Of a DNA stretch of 64,000 nt, positions 58,612-64,000 are shown piece after piece. The notes below the pieces were generated by a model. The model was not told where the DNA came from and searched no databases. It saw nothing but the letters and a program-made list of their open reading frames with translations. A program made the translations under genes and the position numbers. Origin of the DNA: Rhizobium chutanense (GTDB taxonomy: Bacteria > Pseudomonadota > Alphaproteobacteria > Rhizobiales > Rhizobiaceae); assembly GCF_002531935.1 (NCBI RefSeq), contig NZ_NWSV01000001.1, positions 1 through 64,000 of the forward strand. Direction: 5' to 3'. The first letter of the stretch is position 1. Each line of letters begins with the position of its first letter.

Positions 58612-59628
58612 ATGGCAGCGTCAAGCCGATCCGGCAGCGGTCAATCCAGCAGCGGCAAGAAATTCTGGCTGCTGGGTGGCGGTATCCTCCTGGTGATCGC
58701 ACTTTATACCGGCGGCTGGTTCTATGCGGCATCGGCGTTGAAAACCACGGTGCTGAAAGCGATCGCACCAGGCAATCCGGCGGGCGTCAGCGGCGAATGC
58801 GGCGATATCGAATTCCGCGGCTATCCTTTCCGTATCGGCCTGTTCTGCTCCAAGATCGATGTCGACGACAATGTCAACGGCGTCTCCGCCAGCTTCGGCG
58901 CGCTGCGCTCGGCAGCTCAGGTCTACGCGCCCGGCAATATCGTCTGGGAGCTTGATTCGCCGGCCGAAATCCGCACCACCAATGGCCTTTCGATTTCGGC
59001 GCAATGGACGAACCTGCTGTCGAGTCTTGCGACCAGGCTCAAGGGCATCGACCACAGCTCGACCGTCGTCGAGGGTCTGAAAGCGACGGCGGTCTCCTCC
59101 TACACCGGCCAGACCATCAGCTTCGATGCCGCTCGCACCGAAATCCATCTGCGCCAGAACGGCGCCGATCTCGATGGCGCGATCTCGGTGCAGGATGCCA
59201 ACACGGCGATCAAGGACTGGCCGCAGGTCTTCCCGAAATTCTCCGCCAGCATCGATCTGACCATCGCCGGCAAGGCCGGCCTGATCGACGGCAGTGATCC
59301 GACCGGCCTCAATGGTGCCAATGGCGAACTGCGCCGCATCGTCGCCGACATCGGCGACGGCAAGGTGATGACGCTGACCGGCCCCTTCTCCTTTGACGAG
59401 CAGGGCCTTCTCTCGGGTAAATTCAAGCTGGAGATCGAGCAGCTCGGCCCCTGGGGCCACAGCCTGAAACAGGCCTTCCCCGATGTCGCCTCGACCGTCG
59501 ATACGGCGACGAAGCTCTTGAAATCGCTTGCCGGCGGCAAAGACAAGGTCTCGGTGGATCTCGTCGTCGATCACGGCAACGCCACCGTCAGCGGCTTCAT
59601 CCCACTCGGCCGGATTCCGCCGATCTAA
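58612..59628 (+). CDS. DUF2125 domain-containing protein, membrane anchored
   Basis: Alphaproteobacterial protein of 338 residues and unknown function. One N-terminal helix (about 20-42) anchors it and the rest is probably periplasmic, a repeated beta-strand structure with CGDIEFRGYPFRIGLFC, where the two cysteines may pair. Such folds recall AsmA-type lipid-transport proteins, but this is speculation. Start at 58612 after GGAGAAC. Its stop codon overlaps the convergent GNAT gene by 4 bp. Confidence 0.87.
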   Translation: MAASSRSGSGQSSSGKKFWLLGGGILLVIALYTGGWFYAASALKTTVLKAIAPGNPAGVSGECGDIEFRGYPFRIGLFCSKIDVDDNVNGVSASFGALRSAAQVYAPGNIVWELDSPAEIRTTNGLSISAQWTNLLSSLATRLKGIDHSSTVVEGLKATAVSSYTGQTISFDAARTEIHLRQNGADLDGAISVQDANTAIKDWPQVFPKFSASIDLTIAGKAGLIDGSDPTGLNGANGELRRIVADIGDGKVMTLTGPFSFDEQGLLSGKFKLEIEQLGPWGHSLKQAFPDVASTVDTATKLLKSLAGGKDKVSVDLVVDHGNATVSGFIPLGRIPPI

Positions 59629-60044
59629 CCGATCCGCTTGATGAAAAAGACCTCGGGTACCGACTGAAGTCCGGGCAGCTCGATCGCACCGGTTTCTGTA
59701 AAGCCGTTGCGGCGATGCCAGTCCTGCGGCCGGCTCTCGTCGCATTCGCTCGAGGTCATCAGCAGACGGGCGCCCTCGCCGCGCATCGCCTCTTCCCAGG
59801 CGAGAAACAGCGCGGTGCCGACGCCCGACCGGCGATGGCCGGGCAGAACGCGGATCATTTCCATATAGGGAACCCTGCCCCAGAAGCGGGAGAAACGCAG
59901 GAAACCGACGATCTCGCCGGCTTGCCTGGCGACGAGATATTCGCCGAGCGTCACGCAGCGCGATACCCACGCCTTGCCGGCGCTGGCATCTTCGCGAGCC
60001 AGCCAGTCGATATCCGCCTGACCTGCGCTCGCCACCTCCACCAT
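59625..60044 (-). CDS. GNAT family N-acetyltransferase
   Basis: Small acetyltransferase of 139 residues with motif A (RVLPGHRRSGVGTALFLAWEE) and the C-terminal HRRNGFTETGAIEL. The acceptor is unknown. It is placed 6 bp after the end of tyrC and may be read from the same transcript. Confidence 0.88.
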   Translation of the reverse strand: MVEVASAGQADIDWLAREDASAGKAWVSRCVTLGEYLVARQAGEIVGFLRFSRFWGRVPYMEMIRVLPGHRRSGVGTALFLAWEEAMRGEGARLLMTSSECDESRPQDWHRRNGFTETGAIELPGLQSVPEVFFIKRIG

Positions 60045-60050
60045 CGGCGC

Positions 60051-60977
60051 TTACTTCTTGTCCAGAGCGTGGGGGCGGCCGAAATCGGGCGCGTCGACAT
60101 CCTGGCCGGCCTGGACGATCGACCGGCGGATGGCGCGCGTGCGGGTGAAGAGTTCGAAAATCTTGTCGCCCTCGCCCCAGCGGATCGCGCGCTGCAGATA
60201 GGCGAGATCCTCCGAGAAGCGCGCCAGCATTTCGAGGATCGCATCACGGTTGTGCAGGCAGACGTCCCGCCACATGGTCGGGTCGGAGGCGGCAAGGCGG
60301 GTGAAGTCGCGAAAGCCCGAAGCCGAATATTTGATGACCTCGGACTCCGTCACCGTCTCCAGATCGTCGGCGGTGCCAACGATGTTGTAGGCGATGATAT
60401 GCGGCAGGTGCGACACGATCGCCAGCACCTTGTCGTGATGTTCCGCATCCATCTCGTCGACCTTCGAGCCGAGCGCTTCCCAGAAGCTGCGCAGCCGCTT
60501 CATCGCCGCCACGTCGGTACCTGCGACCGGCGTGAAGATGCACCAGCGGCCCTCGAAGAGACCGGGAAAGCCGGCATCCGGACCGGATTTTTCCGTACCG
60601 GCCAGCGGATGTCCGGGGATGAAATGCACATGCTCAGGCATATGCGGCAGCATCTGCGCGATGACCGAGGCCTTGGTGGAGCCGACATCGGTAACAATAG
60701 CGCCGGGCTTCAAGCGCCCCGCGATCTCCTTCGCCACGCTTTCCGAAGCGCCGACCGGCACCGAGACGATGATGAGGTCGGCATCTTCGACGGCATCGGC
60801 CGACGACGTCGTGTAGCGATCGCCGAGACCGAGTTCTTTTGCCCGCTTCAGCGTATCGGGGCTGCGCGTCGCGACGACGATCTCTCTTGCAAGGCCAAGC
60901 CGTCTGATGTCGTAGGCAAGCGAAGAGCCGATCAGGCCGATGCCGATCAGCGCGATACGATCGAACTGCACGTTCAT
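60051..60977 (-). CDS. tyrC: Prephenate/arogenate dehydrogenase
   Basis: NAD-dependent oxidative decarboxylation on the way to tyrosine. The 308-residue protein has the Rossmann motif GIGLIGSS at 12-19, DVGSTK, the [10 protein letters not shown] active-site segment and the helical C-terminal dimer domain. Whether it prefers prephenate or arogenate cannot be seen. Its start overlaps the stop of hisC by 4 bp, coupling it to an aminotransferase that can act in the same pathway. Confidence 0.93.
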   Translation of the reverse strand: MNVQFDRIALIGIGLIGSSLAYDIRRLGLAREIVVATRSPDTLKRAKELGLGDRYTTSSADAVEDADLIIVSVPVGASESVAKEIAGRLKPGAIVTDVGSTKASVIAQMLPHMPEHVHFIPGHPLAGTEKSGPDAGFPGLFEGRWCIFTPVAGTDVAAMKRLRSFWEALGSKVDEMDAEHHDKVLAIVSHLPHIIAYNIVGTADDLETVTESEVIKYSASGFRDFTRLAASDPTMWRDVCLHNRDAILEMLARFSEDLAYLQRAIRWGEGDKIFELFTRTRAIRRSIVQAGQDVDAPDFGRPHALDKK

Positions 60978-62083
60978 GCGTTGCGTCCCATGAATTCGGT
61001 GAGGGCGGCGATGACGCCGCGGTTGGCCTCTTCGGGGCCGACGCTCATGCGCAGCGCATTGGCGAAGCCATAGCTGCGCACGGCCCGCAGGATGTAGCCG
61101 CGGCTCGTCAGCAGCTCGTCGGCATCGGCGGCGCGCTTGCCGTCGATATCGGGGAAATGGATGAGGACGAAGTTGGCGACCGACGGCGTCACCGTCAGAC
61201 CGATCGCTTCGAGCGCCTGGGTGAGCGTCTCCAGCCACATCTGGTTGAAGGAGACGGCCTGCTGGACGAAGGCCTGGTCGCGGATAGCCGCGGCACCCGC
61301 GGCAATGGCCGCTGCGTTCAAATTGAAGGGCGCGCGCACCCGGTTCAACGCGCCGACGATCTCGGCGGGCGCATACATCCAGCCGACACGCAGCGCCGCC
61401 AGGCCGTAGGCCTTCGAGAAGGTGCGGGTCATCACCACATTGGCATTGGAGGACACGACCTCGATGCCGGCTTCATAATCGTTGCGGCGCACATATTCGG
61501 CGTAAGCCGCGTCGAGCACGAGCACGACATGCTTCGGCAATCCGGCCTGCAGGCGGCGGATCTCGCTGACCGGAACATAGGTGCCGGTGGGATTGCCGGG
61601 ATTGGCGATGAAGACGATCTTGGTCTTCTCCGTCACCGCCGCCAGGATCGCGTCGACATCGACGGTATAGTCCTTTTCCCGGACGACGACAGGTGTGGCG
61701 CCGGCGCCCATGATCTGGATCTTGTAGACGAGGAAACCGTGCTCGGTGATAATGGCCTCGTCGCCGGCGCCGAGATAGACATGGCAGAGCAGGCCGAGCA
61801 GTTCGTCCGAACCGTTGCCGCACAGGATATTTGCCGGATTGAGACCGTGCACGGCAGCGATCGCCTCGCGCAGTTCGACCGCCTGCCCGTCGGGATAACG
61901 CCCGAGATCGCCGCCGGCGGCCTTGAAGGCCTCGATCGCCTTCGGGCTGGCGCCGAGCGGCGTCTCGTTGGACGAAAGCTTGTAGACGCGGGCAACGCCC
62001 GGCACATGTTCCTTGCCCGGCACATAAGATGCGATATCGAGAATACCGGGACGCGGAACGGGCTTGCTCATCTCAACGCTCAT
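60974..62083 (-). CDS. hisC: Histidinol-phosphate / aromatic aminotransferase HisC
   Basis: PLP aminotransferase of 369 residues. The PLP lysine is K224 in TFSKAYG, with SSNETPLG near the N terminus, NPGNPTGTY and RVGW. Known members use histidinol phosphate and often aromatic substrates. Being next to tyrC rather than with other his genes, it may mainly serve tyrosine and phenylalanine synthesis (inference). ATG at 62083 or 62071 could be the start. Confidence 0.93.
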   Translation of the reverse strand: MSVEMSKPVPRPGILDIASYVPGKEHVPGVARVYKLSSNETPLGASPKAIEAFKAAGGDLGRYPDGQAVELREAIAAVHGLNPANILCGNGSDELLGLLCHVYLGAGDEAIITEHGFLVYKIQIMGAGATPVVVREKDYTVDVDAILAAVTEKTKIVFIANPGNPTGTYVPVSEIRRLQAGLPKHVVLVLDAAYAEYVRRNDYEAGIEVVSSNANVVMTRTFSKAYGLAALRVGWMYAPAEIVGALNRVRAPFNLNAAAIAAGAAAIRDQAFVQQAVSFNQMWLETLTQALEAIGLTVTPSVANFVLIHFPDIDGKRAADADELLTSRGYILRAVRSYGFANALRMSVGPEEANRGVIAALTEFMGRNA

Positions 62084-62160
62084 GGGATCGACCTTGGAAT
62101 TGCCGGAAAATGACCCCGTGGCATTAAAGCGGAATCCGGTTCTTGTCGAGAGCCGGAGGC

Positions 62161-62901
62161 CTACCGGTTGCGTGTCGTCGGCACACCGTGCGGGGCGAGA
62201 ACCGGCACGAAGACGCGGCGGGAAGCGCGCGCCGCAACCGGCAGCCCCTGATAGAGCCGCTTCTGCGCCTCGACGATGATGACGCCCGAAAAAGCCGGCC
62301 ACAGCGTTCGGCCGATCCGCTCGAAGGCGCGGCGCAGGCGCAGGATGGTTCTGAGTTTCGAAGGCGGGAAGAACAGCGCTTCGGCCGTTGCGCCCGGGGT
62401 GAAATTCGTCTCGCGCAGCAGATGTGTCAGCTGACCGCGCGAATAGGGCCGGCCCGAACCGAAGGGCGTATGCTCCATGCGGGCCCACACGCCGCGCCGG
62501 TTCGGCACGACGATGACAAGCCGTCCGCCCGGCGCCAGCACCCGCCAGAGCTCCTTCAGCGTCTCGCGCGGGCTTTCGGCGAATTCCAGCGAATGCACCA
62601 TCAGCACCCGGTCGATCGAGGAATCCGGCAACGGCAATTCCTCGTCGAAAACCAGTGTCGTCGACGAGAGCGACCCCATCGGCCAGTTCACCGCGCCCTG
62701 CCCGGCCGGCATGAAGGCAAAGGTGCGCTCGGTATCGGCCTGGAAGCGATCGAGGAAAGGCACGGCATAACCGAGGCCGACCAGCCGCTCCTGCGGCAGC
62801 CGCACCCAGAGCGAGGACAGCGCCATGGCGATCGACTGCTCGGCAAGACGCCCGAGCTCGGAATGATAGAACTGGCGTAGGTCGACGATATCGGCGTGCA
62901 T
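62161..62901 (-). CDS. Class I SAM-dependent methyltransferase
   Basis: Predicted methyltransferase of 246 residues, methyltransferase-11-like: a conserved [32 protein letters not shown] region marks the fold; motif I ([14 protein letters not shown]) is weak. Substrate unknown. Start at 62901 ([12 protein letters not shown]). It lies upstream of hisC-tyrC on the same strand and is divergent from gloB, 89 bp away, as in other alphaproteobacteria. Confidence 0.88.
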   Translation of the reverse strand: MHADIVDLRQFYHSELGRLAEQSIAMALSSLWVRLPQERLVGLGYAVPFLDRFQADTERTFAFMPAGQGAVNWPMGSLSSTTLVFDEELPLPDSSIDRVLMVHSLEFAESPRETLKELWRVLAPGGRLVIVVPNRRGVWARMEHTPFGSGRPYSRGQLTHLLRETNFTPGATAEALFFPPSKLRTILRLRRAFERIGRTLWPAFSGVIIVEAQKRLYQGLPVAARASRRVFVPVLAPHGVPTTRNR

Positions 62902-62990
62902 TGCGATAAATGTTATCAGCGGGCGGTTGGACTTCAAGACCGGACCCTCTACATTTCCGCGAGACTCGCATGACAAGGGATTATTGAACG

Positions 62991-63761
62991 ATGAAACCGT
63001 TGGAATTAGACGTTTTTCTCTGCCGCACCGACAATTTCGGCGTTCTCGTCCACGACCCGGAAACAGGCTTTACCGCGGCGATCGACGCGCCGGAGGAGGC
63101 GCCGATCCTCAAGGCGGCGGCACGGCGCGGCTGGAAGATCACCCATATCTTCACCACCCATCACCACACCGACCATGTCGCCGCCAACCTGGCGCTGAAG
63201 GAGCGGTTCGGCTGCGAGATCATCGGCCCGATCAACGAGGCCATCGCCATTCCCGGTCTCGACCGGACGATGGCCGATGGCGACAGCTTCCTGTTCGGCG
63301 ATCACACGGTCGACGTCATCGAGACACCCGGCCATACCGCCGGCCACATCTGCTATCACTTCGTCGACGACAAGCTGCTCTTTGCAGCCGACACGCTGTT
63401 TGCACTCGGCTGCGGCCGGCTGTTCGAACGCCCGGCCGCCGACATGTGGCACTCGCTGCAGAAACTTGCCGTGCTGCCCGATGAGACCGCCGTTTATTTC
63501 GGCCACGAATATACGCTCTCCAACGCCCGCTTCGCACTGACGGTCGATCCCGGCAATGAGCGGCTGAAAAGCCGTGCGGCCGAGATCGAGGCCTTGCGCA
63601 CCGAGGGCAAATTCACCATTCCGACGACGCTGGGGCTGGAAAAGGAAACCAATCCGTTCCTGCGCGCCGCCGATCCGGCGATCCGCCGCAATCTGCTGAT
63701 GGAAGGCAAGACCAACGAAGAAGTCTTCGCCGAGATCCGCAAACGCAAGGACAATTTCTGA
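62991..63761 (+). CDS. gloB: Hydroxyacylglutathione hydrolase (glyoxalase II)
   Basis: Hydrolyses S-lactoylglutathione to lactate and glutathione in methylglyoxal detoxification. The 256-residue metallo-beta-lactamase-fold protein has the metal motif TTHHHTDH at 55-62 (H57, H59, D61, H62), GHTAGHI and GHEYT, and the C-terminal substrate-binding part ([11 protein letters not shown]). The next gene starts within its stop codon (TGATG). Confidence 0.96.
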   Translation: MKPLELDVFLCRTDNFGVLVHDPETGFTAAIDAPEEAPILKAAARRGWKITHIFTTHHHTDHVAANLALKERFGCEIIGPINEAIAIPGLDRTMADGDSFLFGDHTVDVIETPGHTAGHICYHFVDDKLLFAADTLFALGCGRLFERPAADMWHSLQKLAVLPDETAVYFGHEYTLSNARFALTVDPGNERLKSRAAEIEALRTEGKFTIPTTLGLEKETNPFLRAADPAIRRNLLMEGKTNEEVFAEIRKRKDNF

Positions 63762-64000
63762 TGTCTCCCGAGGAGATCATCCGCGAACTCGGCATGCAGC
63801 CGCACCCGGAAGGCGGCTGGTACGTGCAGACCTTCCGCGACACTATGGGCGGAGACCGCGGCCACTCGACCGCGATTTACTACCTGCTGACCAGGGGACA
63901 GCGCTCGCACTGGCACCGCGTCCACGACGCCGCCGAGGTCTGGCATTATTACGCCGGTGCACCGCTTTCACTGCACCGGTCGGCAGACGGAACAGCAAGC
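63761..64000 (+). CDS. DUF985 (cupin_5) family protein, cut by the window end
   Basis: The first 80 residues are visible: [20 protein letters not shown], then STAIYYLLTRGQRSHWHRVH and AEVWHYYAG, which match the start of the DUF985 cupin family (metal-type His residues in a beta barrel). Function is unknown. Its ATG overlaps the gloB stop codon, so the two are coupled. The rest lies beyond the window. Confidence 0.9.
   Translation, partial: MSPEEIIRELGMQPHPEGGWYVQTFRDTMGGDRGHSTAIYYLLTRGQRSHWHRVHDAAEVWHYYAGAPLSLHRSADGTAS

Overview
The window looks like ordinary chromosome from a Rhizobium of the R. leguminosarum/R. etli type. This is inferred from the high GC content, from gene families and neighbourhoods typical of rhizobia (DUF4167 protein next to clpB, EI-Ntr (ptsP) beside lysC, a CpdR regulator, ftsEX beside a small membrane protein, TIGR02302 protein after lysA), and from short palindromic intergenic repeats of a rhizobial kind. 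About 65 protein genes, one tRNA gene and several repeats and terminators can be supported. No transposase, prophage, CRISPR array or integrase was found. I do not see a convincing new multi-gene defence, secretion or metabolic system. The most interesting signals are regulatory and structural.

Layout. 1-2.4 kb: a stable-RNA-like promoter firing off the left edge, then an M23 peptidase gene. 2.4-12.1 kb (minus): clpB, a DUF4167 protein, the translation termination pair prmC-prfA, ptsP (EI-Ntr) and lysC. 12.4-17.1 kb: ubiG, then a compact minus-strand run comF-grxC-nitrilase-DUF1178-DUF3291, and a divergent methyltransferase. 17.1-21.2 kb (minus): an orphan Flp pilin, a small membrane protein, mutT, a GNAT protein, argJ and a periplasmic parvulin that is divergent from secA (21.5-24.2 kb). 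24.4-27.1 kb: a polysaccharide flippase and a FemAB/CelD-like acyltransferase.

27-35 kb is the most accessory-looking part. It holds an acyl-CoA synthetase, an aldo/keto reductase, a TetR regulator divergent from an MFS transporter with two clear palindromic operators, tRNA-Leu(CAA) with a 55-bp near-perfect palindrome starting at its 3' end, two small hypothetical genes, and a CPA2 antiporter fused to a cyclic-nucleotide-binding domain. 35-42.7 kb: membrane proteins (YqaA, DsbB, BrkB, rhomboid, HIG1-like), an HNH nuclease with a TTG start, alkA and gluQ with touching divergent start codons, an SDR, a 136-bp inverted-repeat element and a cobalamin adenosyltransferase.

42.9-45.6 kb: etfB-etfA and a 3-hydroxybutyryl-CoA dehydrogenase. 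A LiuR-like palindrome overlaps the putative etf promoter, pointing to control by acyl-CoA or branched-chain amino-acid degradation. 45.8-49.6 kb: a 30-residue membrane peptide, tlpA divergent from argH, then lptM-lysA. 49.8-58.0 kb: the glutamine-rich TIGR02302 protein, cpdR, hpt, a membrane protein, ftsE-ftsX, a YdcF protein and plsC, all tied to envelope and cell cycle. 58-64 kb: a ChaC-like cyclotransferase, a DUF2125 protein, GNAT, tyrC-hisC, a methyltransferase, gloB and a DUF985 cupin cut by the window end.
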